Source: Paenibacillus castaneae (lineage in GTDB: Bacteria; Bacillota; Bacilli; Paenibacillales; Paenibacillaceae). Taken from it: a stretch of 64,000 nt of DNA. The stretch's first letter is position 1. Each line of letters opens with the position of its first letter. Of the stretch, positions 26,195-35,170 are shown in pieces. The translations under genes and the position numbers were made by a program. The notes beneath the pieces are model-generated. The model was given only the letters and a program-made list of their open reading frames with translations, was not told where the DNA came from and did not search any database. The stretch is taken from the NCBI RefSeq assembly GCF_002884445.1, contig NZ_KZ614144.1, positions 4,508,094-4,572,093 of the forward strand, written 5' to 3'.

Positions 26195-27535
26195 TTATTT
26201 TGATATGGCCACGGAATCGGTGTATGCCTTGTCTATCGTGTTGATCGCAGCTTGGATGGCCTCATCCAAATTACGCTTCTCGAGCGCAACTTCCTCGAAC
26301 AAATTTTTAATGGCCTCCGAAACCTGAGGAAAAACAGGTGTAATCGGGCGAGGCCTACCGTATTTCTGATTTTGTATGACGAATATGTTTTTCGGGTATT
26401 CATTCAGCTCCGTAAACTCCTTCGCAACCGAATATCTCGCCGGAATATCCCTAGTAATGCTCGTGTACAGCTTCAAGCCCTCATAGCTTGTCATCCAGTT
26501 CACAAACAGCCATGCTTCTTCTTGGTACTTGCTCTTCACCGAGATACCTAGTCCCCAGCTGCCATTGGCAACGGCTTGTCTTGCCTCTTTAGGCAGCGGG
26601 GCAACGTCGAAATCAACGCCCAGCTTAAAGTCAGGGAAATTTTCCGCTATGTGGGAGAGAGACCAGGTTCCGTCGATGGTAATGCCAAGCTTGCGGTTCG
26701 GAAAGGCATCTACCGGGTACTCAAAGGACGCTACCTTGTGTTTCGTGAACAGCTCCGTATAGAACGTCAAAGCCCGCTTCGTTTCTGGAGAATCCAAATA
26801 GCCCTTCGCCGAGGTGCCTTCCGGATTCATAACATCACCGCCGAATTGCCATATAACCGGATACTTGAAATAAGCAGTTGCTCCTGCATTTTGGAACCCT
26901 TGGGCAGGATCGATCCCGTAGATGCCGTGCGCAGGATCGTTAATTTTCTTCGCAGCATCAAGCACCTGCTCCCACGTCCACGCCTGATTGGGATCGCGTG
27001 AGGGTAGCGGAATTCCGGCAGATTCGAACATTTTTTTATTATAAAACATCGCGATGGATGATTCCGTCATAGGCGCCAAATAGATATGCTGCCGATACGT
27101 ATAGCCGTCGATCGTCGTTTGCGGGATATCCTCGATATGCCCTTCTTTCTGAAAGGCATCGGTCAAGGGGCTGAGCGCACCTGCCTCCGCGTAGGAAGCG
27201 AGATTCGGAGCATCGATAGCCATAACATCAGGCGGATTACCAGCCGCAACCGCTGTCCTAAGCTTCGTATCATAATCGCTGTACGGGAACGGCATCATGA
27301 CGATTTTGATCGATGGATGCTTGGACATGAAGGCTTCCAGCAGTTGGTCATAAGCGGCATTTTCTGCTTTGTTTCCAGAATTTCTCCAAAAATTAAGCGT
27401 TACCATTTTTTGGTTTACAGCTTTATCTGGCTGTCCGTTTCGGTTTGAAGAGCTCCCTTCATCCTTCAAACAACCCGTTAAAAGCATCATTCCAAGCGTG
27501 ATAATAAAAAAAATGGCATGATTTTTCCTTTGCAC
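26195..27535 (-). CDS. Sugar-binding lipoprotein of the sensor operon
   Basis: A 446-residue family-1 binding protein. The start is a GTG at 27535, six bases after AAAGGGGAG. The signal peptide MQRKNHAIFFIITLGMML ends with the lipobox LLTGC. The fold is seen in KMVTLNFWRNSGNKAENAAY, VVMPFPYSDYDTKLRTAVAA-like blocks, ESSIAMFYNKKMFESAGIPL and GSWGLGISVKSKYQEEAWLF. It heads the operon with the kinase and response regulator rather than with permeases. It may therefore work as an extracellular sugar receptor for the kinase, or supply either permease pair downstream. Confidence 0.88.
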   Translation of the reverse strand: MQRKNHAIFFIITLGMMLLTGCLKDEGSSSNRNGQPDKAVNQKMVTLNFWRNSGNKAENAAYDQLLEAFMSKHPSIKIVMMPFPYSDYDTKLRTAVAAGNPPDVMAIDAPNLASYAEAGALSPLTDAFQKEGHIEDIPQTTIDGYTYRQHIYLAPMTESSIAMFYNKKMFESAGIPLPSRDPNQAWTWEQVLDAAKKINDPAHGIYGIDPAQGFQNAGATAYFKYPVIWQFGGDVMNPEGTSAKGYLDSPETKRALTFYTELFTKHKVASFEYPVDAFPNRKLGITIDGTWSLSHIAENFPDFKLGVDFDVAPLPKEARQAVANGSWGLGISVKSKYQEEAWLFVNWMTSYEGLKLYTSITRDIPARYSVAKEFTELNEYPKNIFVIQNQKYGRPRPITPVFPQVSEAIKNLFEEVALEKRNLDEAIQAAINTIDKAYTDSVAISK

Positions 27536-28014
27536 GGATAACTCCCCTTTGCCCATGAAGATTAGCTGCGACGCTTCATCATTTTAGAATAACAGATTCG
27601 GAGGCAGAAATACTTATAATTTTCTCTGTATTCAAGTTTCAATATTCTCTGCTGGCTAGTTAAATAACAAAAAACTTCAGCCCCTCTATAGTGAGGCTGA
27701 AGTTTTGGTAGACAACTGCTTATTGCTACTGCTCCTTCTGTCTTTTCTTGAAATGACATACCCGGTTGCTACGGTTAGCGATTGTTATTTTGGAATCATA
27801 ACCTAGCTATCTTCCCGCTACGATCGCAGCAACTTCCCTTGTTATTTAATGCTTCCACTGGCTGCTCACCGACGATGATTTTGATAAACACATCGTTTTC
27901 GAGCTTTTCCAGCTCCGATCATTTCAAATCATCGTTGCCTATGAGCCATATAAACATATCAAACCTTTGTTATGATTTGCTATTTCTTTCAACCAACAGA
28001 TTTGTAAAAATCAC
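27536..28014. other. Intergenic region without a gene
   Basis: Apart from the hairpin at 27671-27706 I see no credible gene. The minus-strand DNA just before 27535 should hold the promoter of the binding-protein/two-component operon, but no clear -35/-10 pair stands out. Confidence 0.4.
27671..27706. terminator. Bidirectional terminator
   Basis: AAAACTTCAGCC and GGCTGAAGTTTT are perfect 12-base arms with a 12-base loop. T runs follow in both orientations (GTTTTTTG on the minus strand). It separates the second sigK fragment from the fructan island. Confidence 0.75.
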
Positions 28015-28046
28015 ATAAAGAAAAGCCACATAACGAAAACGTGGCC
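28015..28046 (-). terminator. Terminator behind the second sigK fragment
   Basis: GCCAC/GTGGC arms around an 11-base loop are followed on the minus strand by TTTTCTTT. It lies about 50 bases after the fragment's stop codon. Confidence 0.6.
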
Positions 28047-28093
28047 ATTGAGTCTTCGAATGGACTTATTCTAACAATACTAATAATTACCCT

Positions 28094-28600
28094 TCAACGC
28101 TTCACTTTATAAAACTCATGATAAAGCTTCATCAAAGCCCGCTTCTCTATCCTCGACACATAGCTCCGACTAATCCCAAGCTCCTTCGCAATCTCCCGCT
28201 GTGTCCGCTCATCCCCGCCATGCTCCAGCCCGAAGCGGCCGATCACGACTTCCTTCTCGCGGTCATCCAATATATCAAGATTTTTATAAATCTTGCTCTT
28301 TTCAATCTTAAGCTGTACCCGATCTACAATATCATCCGCTTCAGTTCCGAGGATATCGATCAACGTAATTTCATTGCCTTCCTTGTCCGTGCCGATCGGA
28401 TCATGCAGCGAAACGTCCTTGCGCGTCTTCTTCAAAGACCGCAGGTGCATAAGTATTTCGTTCTCAATACAACGTGCTGCAAATGTCGCGAGCTTCGTGC
28501 CTTTACCAGTTTGAAAGCTCTCAATCGCCTTGATCAGGCCGATTGTCCCAATACTAATTAAGTCCTCGAGATCCTCGCCTGTATTATCAAATTTTTTGTC
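28094..28600 (-). pseudogene. sigK: sigK 3' fragment, copy 2
   Basis: The copy covers exactly the same part of sigK as copy 1, from the codons before [13 protein letters not shown] to the stop, ending YKVKR as in the intact gene. An open frame continues upstream through the flank (start ATG at 28642, [20 protein letters not shown]), giving a hypothetical 182-residue protein without sigma regions 1 and 2.1. The similarity to sigK begins at 28600 and stops at the stop codon; DNA downstream differs among the three copies. Together with copy 1 and the intact gene it forms a direct-repeat series with the same polarity. Expression as a partial sigma factor cannot be excluded. Confidence 0.85.
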
Positions 28601-28660
28601 GTTGTGGACACAACCCGATGTAAAAAACAAACATGGCCTCATCGCTACCAGTGATGCGCT
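28601..28660. other. Putative attachment flank at sigK fragment 2
   Basis: GTTGTGGACACAAC directly adjoins the fragment, exactly as at copy 1. Next come CGATGTAA and then CCTCATCGCTACCAGTGAT, matching copy 1 with a few changes. Over nearly 60 bases the flanks of the two partial copies are clearly related, but the intact gene is different here. This supports a common element end. Confidence 0.5.
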
Positions 28661-28725
28661 CTGAAAGAAATGTATTGAAGATTGAGTGTCTTTTTACGAA
28701 AATATGGTTAGACTTTGAACTTATG

Positions 28726-29694
28726 TTAACAAGTTATTATGACTTTTCCTTGAGCATGTCCCTCTTCAAGATAGCGGATCGCTTCCGTTACTTCACTCAG
28801 ATTGTAATATCTGTCGATAACCGGCGTTACTTTTCCAGTTTCTAGAAGTTCATGCATAGTTACCAGATCCTTTTTGCTCCATGTCGCCATAAACATTTTA
28901 ATACTTTGGCTTACGAACCGTGACATCAGGAGCCCACTGAGCGGCCGAACCAATGCTCCAAGCCAACGTCCCTTACTCTGCGATCCGACGATAACGAAGG
29001 TACCCTGAGGTCTTAGCATTCGTCTCCAAACTAAGAGCGAACGGTTACCCACCGCATCGAAGATTAGATCATAAGTATTCCTACAACGGGTGAAGTTCTC
29101 TTGGGTGTAATCAATGACATGATCAGCGCCGATTGATCGAACCATCGCTACATTCCTCGTGCTGCACACGCCTGTCACTTCCGCTCCGAGCGATTTAGCT
29201 ATCTGAACAGCGAAGGTACCCACACCTCCTGCTGCACCATTAATCAATACCTTCTGCCCTGGCTGAATCAATCCTTGATCGCGAAGACCTTGCAGAGCTG
29301 TGAATGCCGCTATCGGTACGGCCGCTGCTTGCTCAAATGTCACGTTGACTGGTTTCTTTACTAAAAACCTTTCGGATGCACATACATACTCGGCAAAGGC
29401 TCCATTGCACACACCGAATACTTCGTCTCCCGGTTGAAACTCCTTCACGTTATTTCCTATCGCTTCTATGCGACCTGCCACATCTACTCCCATACCATTG
29501 TTCTTTGGTCTTAACAACCCAGTATCTAGGCGCATAATGTAGGGCGTGCCTCTCATGAAATGCCAATCCAATGGGTTTAGGGATGCCGCGTATACTTTTA
29601 CCAATACTTCATTGTCCTTGGGAACAGGTTTTTCTACTTCCTTGAGTTGAAGAACATCCGGTGACCCGTAGTTGGTGAATACAATCGCTTGCAT
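28726..29694 (-). CDS. MDR-family NAD(P)-dependent oxidoreductase
   Basis: A 322-residue medium-chain dehydrogenase/reductase of the quinone-oxidoreductase/zinc-free branch. The start at ATG 29694 follows AGGAGGG; an upstream frame to 29769 has no such site. The GroES-like N-terminal domain (AIVFTNYGSPDVLQLKEVE) is followed by the Rossmann motif INGAAGGVGTFAVQIAKSLGA and VIDYTQENFT. Cysteine zinc ligands of classical alcohol dehydrogenases are not seen. It probably reduces a quinone or enone using NADPH. It lies 177 bases behind the MalT-type regulator and may be its target. Nothing links it to sugar catabolism. Confidence 0.83.
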   Translation of the reverse strand: MQAIVFTNYGSPDVLQLKEVEKPVPKDNEVLVKVYAASLNPLDWHFMRGTPYIMRLDTGLLRPKNNGMGVDVAGRIEAIGNNVKEFQPGDEVFGVCNGAFAEYVCASERFLVKKPVNVTFEQAAAVPIAAFTALQGLRDQGLIQPGQKVLINGAAGGVGTFAVQIAKSLGAEVTGVCSTRNVAMVRSIGADHVIDYTQENFTRCRNTYDLIFDAVGNRSLLVWRRMLRPQGTFVIVGSQSKGRWLGALVRPLSGLLMSRFVSQSIKMFMATWSKKDLVTMHELLETGKVTPVIDRYYNLSEVTEAIRYLEEGHAQGKVIITC

Positions 29695-29870
29695 AAGATC
29701 CCTCCTAAATTGATTTGATCCATTCATGATCACTGGACCAAATATCCCAGTATAAGCCAGTTGCTTCACATGCTAGTAGTATATCTGCTACTCGGTATTG
29801 AGATATAGATACTAAAGTATGGTTTATGGGCATTATTGTGGTACTGCTTGGAGGGTGTATGCTCTAAAGA

Positions 29871-32546
29871 TTACAACAAACCTAACTTACGGGCACATAC
29901 TATAGCTTCGGTTCGACTTTTGGCCTGCAGTTTGCCAAATATATTTCGATTATGCCCTTTAACCGTACTCAAGGCGAGGAAAAGCCGCTCGCTAATCTCA
30001 CGATTCGATAGGCCTTGGTCAATGAGGTGTAATATCTCCAATTCGCGCGCACTCAATGGCTCGATAAGGAGATTGGCAGACTGGACTAAGCACTGAGCCG
30101 ATTTGACTCCACCTTTCAGTTCCTCCACTTTAAATTCTGCCAGCAACTTACCTATATAGTCTGGCATATATCCGTAAGTAGCTGCTTCATATAGCAATCT
30201 ATACATCGACATGCCTACGTCGACAAAGATCCTAATGAAGCCACCAGATTCAGCCTTCGTCAGAGCGTCTACTAGGATTTGCACCGCCTTACCCTTTTCG
30301 CCATGCACATACAGTGAAACCGCTTGTAAAATTAATATCTTGAGGAGTTCATCTTCCCAACGCTTTGCCTCTGCCTGACTCAGTAATGGTTCAAGCACCG
30401 CGAGTGCTGCGGACGTATCTCCCAGTGCGAGATAAACCTGAGACGCACTGATAGGAAGCTCATGCTTCTGTGCCAAATATGCTACTGCAGTCAGATTTCC
30501 CTCACGGAGTAACAGTAGCATTTGTACAGCAGTAATTTTGGGTATCAGAAACTCAAGACTATACTGGCGAGCCAAATAATCTGCTTGAGCCAAACTAGCG
30601 GTCACACCGCTCGTCTCTCCACGTGTAAGCTTCAGCTTTGCTAGAAACACCTCGCCAGAAACGACTCTGTCCACTTGTTCAAATCGTTTTGCTAGATGGA
30701 CACCCTGTTGACCATGTAACATAGCAGCATCCAAGTCATTCCACTCATAATACAAGCGCGCTAAGCCTAAGTGCGCTTCGCAAGCAACCAACAAGGGTAA
30801 GTCACCTGTCATATTCAGTACTCCCCGATAGGTCTCAGCCGCAGAATAAAGGCGGTTTTCCATTTCCTGTATGTTACCTAAACCTAGTGACGCCATAATG
30901 GTAATCATTACATGCCCGATCTTCTGACTGGTTGATAATGCCTCAGAGTAAAACTTACCTGCTTTCTCACGTTCCCCCTGAAGTTGGTAAGCATATCCCA
31001 TTGTCCAAAGGGTGGCAGTTCGAACGGGCAGGTTGTCTGGGTGCAAATATTCCAGTGCACGTCGTGACTCCGCGATGATGGCTTCTACTTGATTATTGCT
31101 GACTGCCAGTGTGGCACGTATGGAGGCAATATGTCCGATAAGATCATTAGTCGTTACGTCTTGCTTGACACCTTTCATGGCTTTCTCAACTGCTTGAAGT
31201 TTCTCTTCAACATATGTCACTTTGCCTACCATCAATAACACAGAGGCATATATCACCCATAACGATGGCCTTGCATTGAGTTCCTCATATGATAATGAAT
31301 CCAGCCATTTCACTACTGGGACAACCTCTCCACGAAAATGCAAGGGCATCCCTTTTCCTTCTAAAAGACGAGCAGCACGACCAATATCCTTTGCGACTAC
31401 GGCATGGTGAAATGCTTCCATCTCCAATCCATGGTCCTCATGCCATACGCTTGCCCGTATATGTAAGTCGGCTACTCCCCTTACGTTATCATTTAAATCG
31501 GAGCTGATACTCTGGTTCAGCCGATTTCGCAGCGATTCAGCAAAAAGATGATGATAGCGGTACCAACACCGATCCTCGTCCAGCGGGATGATAAATAGGT
31601 TAGAGCGTTCGAGATACTCCAAGATTTGTTGCCCCGAACAGAATGGGGGGATGGGCTTCACGTCTCCATTAAGAAGAATGGCATCACAAAGAGGACCACA
31701 CAAACGGTCGAGGATTGATGTACGCAATAAGAAAGTCTGAATATATTCAGATTGTTGTTGGAGCACTTCATCAACCAGATAGTCTAGTACATAATGCTGA
31801 CTGCCAGTGAAAGATTTAATGAAGCTATCGGGATCTTTATGCCCCTTCATGGAAAGTGCAGCTAACTGTAGTCCGGCGATCCAGCCTTCTGTGCGAGATT
31901 CAAGCAGTGTAATGCTTTCGGATGAAAGATTTAGTCCCATCACCTCACCAAGAAATTCGGCGGCTTCATTGAAAGTAAAGCGCAAGTCAGGTGTACGCAC
32001 TTCGATTAATTGATCTCTGACGCGCAAACGCGCCAAGGGTAGTTGAGGATCTTCGCGAGTGATAATTACTAGATGCATCTTTGGTGGCATATGTTCGAGC
32101 AATATGGATATGGCATTGTCAATTGGCCTAGAATCAATAACATGATAATCGTCAAGAACAAGTATGATATGGTGCGGAATGGCAGTTATTTCATTGATCA
32201 ATGCAGTTATTATCGATTCGACTCGTAATGATTGAGAGGATTGAAGCAAAGCTAACATCCCTGCTCCAATATTCTCCTCAGTCGTCTGTAAAGCAGTAAT
32301 GAAGTATTTCAGAAATCGAACAGGATCGTTATCTGCCTTATCCAATGACAGCCATGCGACTGGTTGCAAGCACTCAGCGAGCCATTCTCTGACAAGCGAA
32401 GTTTTACCATAGCCAGCGGGAGCAGTGACGAGGGTTAACTTGCGTTGCATTCCATCATTCAGATGCTCGATTAGGCTTGGGCGTAAGACGACTTTAGAAC
32501 GAGGAGTAGGGATATAAAGTTTAGTGGATAAAATTGGCATAGGCAT
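29871..32546 (-). CDS. MalT-type LuxR-family ATP-dependent regulator
   Basis: About 891 residues, the size of MalT/LAL regulators. An N-terminal STAND/NB-ARC ATPase shows Walker A in APAGYGKTSLVREW and Walker B in HIILVLDDYHVID. A long TPR-like helical region follows (GYAYQLQGEREKAGKFYSEA, VYLALGDTSAALAVLEPLL). The C-terminal LuxR HTH reads LSARELEILHLIDQGLSNRE and LSTVKGHNRNIFGKLQ. The ATG at 32546 (weak GGTGG site) or TTG at 32570 is the start. Such regulators bind inducer through the TPR region and activate nearby operons; the oxidoreductase downstream is the only obvious candidate. Confidence 0.9.
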   Translation of the reverse strand: MPMPILSTKLYIPTPRSKVVLRPSLIEHLNDGMQRKLTLVTAPAGYGKTSLVREWLAECLQPVAWLSLDKADNDPVRFLKYFITALQTTEENIGAGMLALLQSSQSLRVESIITALINEITAIPHHIILVLDDYHVIDSRPIDNAISILLEHMPPKMHLVIITREDPQLPLARLRVRDQLIEVRTPDLRFTFNEAAEFLGEVMGLNLSSESITLLESRTEGWIAGLQLAALSMKGHKDPDSFIKSFTGSQHYVLDYLVDEVLQQQSEYIQTFLLRTSILDRLCGPLCDAILLNGDVKPIPPFCSGQQILEYLERSNLFIIPLDEDRCWYRYHHLFAESLRNRLNQSISSDLNDNVRGVADLHIRASVWHEDHGLEMEAFHHAVVAKDIGRAARLLEGKGMPLHFRGEVVPVVKWLDSLSYEELNARPSLWVIYASVLLMVGKVTYVEEKLQAVEKAMKGVKQDVTTNDLIGHIASIRATLAVSNNQVEAIIAESRRALEYLHPDNLPVRTATLWTMGYAYQLQGEREKAGKFYSEALSTSQKIGHVMITIMASLGLGNIQEMENRLYSAAETYRGVLNMTGDLPLLVACEAHLGLARLYYEWNDLDAAMLHGQQGVHLAKRFEQVDRVVSGEVFLAKLKLTRGETSGVTASLAQADYLARQYSLEFLIPKITAVQMLLLLREGNLTAVAYLAQKHELPISASQVYLALGDTSAALAVLEPLLSQAEAKRWEDELLKILILQAVSLYVHGEKGKAVQILVDALTKAESGGFIRIFVDVGMSMYRLLYEAATYGYMPDYIGKLLAEFKVEELKGGVKSAQCLVQSANLLIEPLSARELEILHLIDQGLSNREISERLFLALSTVKGHNRNIFGKLQAKSRTEAIVCARKLGLL

Positions 32547-32699
32547 CAAACCACCGCTCTGCGCTATCAATCGGCGCGGTATAAATATCTATTATTAAGT
32601 TCGACGGTTTAATTGATTTTCCCTTTAACAGACTGACTTAGCCACCATTTCAGTTAATTATAGCTTCTACATCAAACTGTTCGAGTACCACATAACAGT

Positions 32700-33062
32700 C
32701 AGTACATCAAAAGTGAGGATATCTTATATGAAATTAAGAAAATACAGCAAGAAGCAGTCCTAAGGGAAGGATATCTTTATCAACACTCTAAATTGGGGTA
32801 TACCAAAGAGCAATTGGAACAGCTAAAGCTTTCGTCACAAATGTACAAACAAATTGAAATAATGAAGTTTGCTAATGAGAAGTATTCCAACGGAGAGACA
32901 TCCATGCAAATATTTGATGAGTATCTTGTTCCGAATGCGCTTTACCTGCTGGACGAACCAGAGACGTCTCTATCACCTGCTAACCAGATTCAACTGGCAG
33001 AACAAATGAATAAGTTTGCAAGATATTTGATTGTCAATTTATTGTAGCAACCCATTCGCCAT
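32700..33062 (+). pseudogene. AAA/ABC-type ATPase fragment with frameshift
   Basis: The plus frame reads QYIKSEDILYEIKKIQQEAV, then REGYLYQHSKLGYTKEQLEQ, and later the Walker B/D-loop block ALYLLDEPETSLSPANQIQL. It stops early after KFARYLIVNLL. If one base is added near 33026, the neighbouring frame gives KFARYFDCQFIVATHSP, the expected H-loop of this ATPase class. So this is the C-terminal piece of a RecF/OLD-like predicted ATPase carrying a frameshift. There is no Walker A, and a stop precedes the fragment at about 32661. At 33060 the similarity ends abruptly and runs into the opposite-strand DUF4365-like gene, marking a deletion or recombination joint. Confidence 0.65.
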
Positions 33063-33565
33063 GTCTGATGATATCTCTCATTGATAAATCTATGACATAC
33101 TATGTATAAACTTGATTCTTCAAGAGACCTGAGCTCAATTCTCTTATTCTTCTGATTTCTCTTATCACAAAGTTGAATTAAATCATACAGTTCTTTTGTT
33201 AATAACTGTTTATAAAAAACCTTACATGAGATTGCTAGTTCGGCACTAACTTCTATCTCAACAACTAGAAACACTACGCCCTCTCTATTATAGTAGTTTT
33301 TCAAGTGGTCGACTTCTATAGAAAAGGGACGAGTATCTATTGAAAACCTCTTAACCTGTGTTCCCTTTACTTGAACGGGTATTGTTTCAACTAGGGAAGA
33401 AACAGTTTCACTGTTACTACTAAATACACTTATCTCACCATCGAAAGAAATTACTTTATCTCCCGTTTTTATATTTGCCAATAATTTCGAACTTGGTTGA
33501 TCGCACATTCTATTTATTTCACCAACAGCAATTCTTTCTATTTTATCTTTTGATAACCTCTCCAT
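32990..33565 (-). pseudogene. DUF4365-like protein, 3' end replaced
   Basis: The start at ATG 33565 follows GAGG. The N-terminal 150 residues resemble DUF4365, a PD-(D/E)XK-nuclease-like family of mobile and defence loci: GEINRMCDQ, then VISFDGEISVF, and IPVQVKGTQVK, giving the D...E...QxK pattern. RPFSIEVDHLKNYYNREGVV follows. From about base 33060 onward the frame is simply the antisense of the ATPase fragment (MGCYNKLTIKYLANLF), so the natural C-terminus is missing and the last 23 residues are chimeric. It lies six to 54 bases after the HEPN-like gene, probably in one operon. Family assignment is by motif only. Confidence 0.5.
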
Positions 33566-33618
33566 TACGATTTCCTCACTTGTAATGAAATGTACAACTC
33601 CAGCCACCATCACAAATA

Positions 33619-34062
33619 TTACAATTTAATTCCTATACCCGCTAAATGGTTGTGTAAGATTCCATAAGTCACAACACCAATAAGGACTAAATTATCTTTA
33701 AAGGACTTTTCATTACTGCCAATCTTATCTTCAACATTTCCCATCCAATAGTTATGATCGATTTTGTCAAAATCAACATCTACCTTATGAGCACATTTAT
33801 TTCTGAGTGTATTGAGTTTTACCAAGTTATTGAACATTGGTTCATTCAACAAGCCCATATTATAGCATAAATCAAGTTTAACTAAAAATGCAGATTGTTC
33901 TGTTATGTATTTATCAGGTGTTTTCTTTTTTTGTTTCATCAATTGATTTAAAGCATTTTCACAAAACAAATGGATTGTTACAACAATAGCCGCAGGGTCA
34001 TCTATTTTGTGTAATCTGTTTATGAATTCCCTCGCTAGAGGAACTTTCTCATCATTTACCAT
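33619..34062 (-). CDS. HEPN-like small protein
   Basis: A 147-residue mostly helical protein. The segment LFCENALNQLMKQKKK, then FLVKLDLCYNMGLLN and LVKLNTLRNKCAHKVDVDF has the layout of HEPN-superfamily proteins, ending in RNKCAH (residues 87-92), a fit to the RNxxxH ribonuclease motif. The ATG follows GGGGG. The gene immediately precedes the truncated DUF4365-like gene. HEPN ribonucleases often act with a nuclease or antitoxin partner in defence or toxin systems; a simple structural HEPN protein is the alternative. The last 25 residues are hydrophobic (VLIGVVTYGILHNHLAGI). Confidence 0.55.
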   Translation of the reverse strand: MVNDEKVPLAREFINRLHKIDDPAAIVVTIHLFCENALNQLMKQKKKTPDKYITEQSAFLVKLDLCYNMGLLNEPMFNNLVKLNTLRNKCAHKVDVDFDKIDHNYWMGNVEDKIGSNEKSFKDNLVLIGVVTYGILHNHLAGIGIKL

Positions 34063-34168
34063 AATATCACCCCCTCATACACATTCGCCAATTTGCAATA
34101 TTTTCCTGAATGTAAACGTAAAAGTAAATTATTATTTCGAGTTAAAAATCCCTCTATAAGTATAACAA

Positions 34169-34193
34169 AAAAAACGGCATTTCTGCCGTTTTT
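34169..34193. terminator. Terminator behind the tRNA
   Basis: AAAACGGCA and TGCCGTTTT form a nine-base stem with loop TTTC. T runs follow in both directions, eight T on the minus strand. It starts about 13 bases after the CCA end of the tRNA. Confidence 0.8.
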
Positions 34194-34205
34194 GATTATT
34201 TTTGG

Positions 34206-34279
34206 TGGTGGAGCTAGGCGGAATCGAACCGCCGACTGATCGCTGCCAGCGACCTATTTTCCCCCTAAACTATAGCCCC
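34206..34279 (-). tRNA. tRNA-Ala (anticodon GGC)
   Basis: The minus strand folds as a complete tRNA of 74 bases. The acceptor stem is GGGGCTA/TAGCTCC with one G-U pair, and the D arm is GTTT(AGGGGGA)AAAT. The anticodon arm GGTCG(CTGGCAG)CGATC contains GGC at 34-36, and the T arm is GGCGG(TTCGATT)CCGCC. Discriminator A and an encoded CCA follow, with a second CCA behind it. The D stem is unusually A/T rich and lacks the usual GCTC, with a G-T closing pair. It stands alone between the HEPN-like gene and sigK. Confidence 0.8.
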
Positions 34280-34468
34280 TTATTTAGTTGTGACCCAACT
34301 CAACAACTTGAGCCATGCCCCAAGTTAAATCATATTACTCGTTTTTCATTCCTTGGGTTGTGTGAACAGTACATGGTGTGCTCCCAGATACGCTATAACC
34401 CCATTATTCAATTTGTAACTTTGCTGTCAGCGTTGAGGTCTTATACTGAATAAATCGTGTGTACATCC

Positions 34469-35170
34469 CTACCGCTTCACCTTATAAAACTCATGATAAA
34501 GCTTCATCAGCGCCCTCTTCTCAATCCGCGAAACATAGCTCCGACTAATCCCAAGCTCCTTCGCAATCTCCCGCTGCGTCCGCTCATCCCCGCCATGCTC
34601 CAGCCCGAAGCGACCAATCACAACTTCCTTCTCACGGTCATCCAATATATCAAGATTTTTATAAATCTTGCTCTTTTCAATCTTCAGCTGCACCCGATCT
34701 ACAATATCATCCGCTTCAGTTCCGAGAATATCGATCAACGTAATTTCATTGCCTTCCTTGTCCGTGCCGATCGGATCATGCAGCGATACGTCTTTACGTG
34801 TTTTCTTCAATGACCGCAGGTGCATAAGTATTTCGTTCTCAATACAGCGAGCTGCGAAAGTCGCCAGCTTCGTGCCCTTTCCCGTCTGGAAGCTCTCAAT
34901 CGCCTTGATCAAGCCGATTGTCCCAATACTAATTAAGTCCTCGAGATCCTCGCCTGTATTATCAAACTTTTTGACTATGTGCGCGACTAACCGCAAATTA
35001 TGTTCAATGAGCAGGTTACGGGAACGCTGATTGCCTTCGGCCATTAACTGCAAATGCTTCGCTTCCTCCTCCTCTTGAAGAGGCTGGGGAAAAGCGTTGT
35101 TTTTGACATAAGAGACGAGCAGCGAAAGCTGTTTAATGAAAAGCGCAATTGCTGAGAATAATCCAGGCAT
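34469..35170 (-). CDS. sigK: Sporulation sigma factor SigK, intact
   Basis: A 233-residue sigma-70 factor, the late mother-cell sigma of sporulation. I chose ATG 35170, nine bases after GGGGGTG; it gives [20 protein letters not shown], corresponding to the B. subtilis pro-SigK start with its hydrophobic prosequence. [31 protein letters not shown] (region 2), [12 protein letters not shown] (2.4), [19 protein letters not shown], and [20 protein letters not shown] (region 4) are all present. It would be activated by SpoIVFB cleavage. The B. subtilis skin insertion point lies in the codons for GNE; here that region is uninterrupted. The shared 3' portion of the two fragments starts at codon 66, base 34975. 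Reading frame and length are normal. Confidence 0.93.
   Translation of the reverse strand: MPGLFSAIALFIKQLSLLVSYVKNNAFPQPLQEEEEAKHLQLMAEGNQRSRNLLIEHNLRLVAHIVKKFDNTGEDLEDLISIGTIGLIKAIESFQTGKGTKLATFAARCIENEILMHLRSLKKTRKDVSLHDPIGTDKEGNEITLIDILGTEADDIVDRVQLKIEKSKIYKNLDILDDREKEVVIGRFGLEHGGDERTQREIAKELGISRSYVSRIEKRALMKLYHEFYKVKR

Noticed and set aside
34469-35170. Classical skin element interrupting sigK
   Set aside because: The gene at this place is uninterrupted and full length. The partial copies repeat its 3' end rather than supplying a missing half, so a split-gene arrangement needing excision does not fit.
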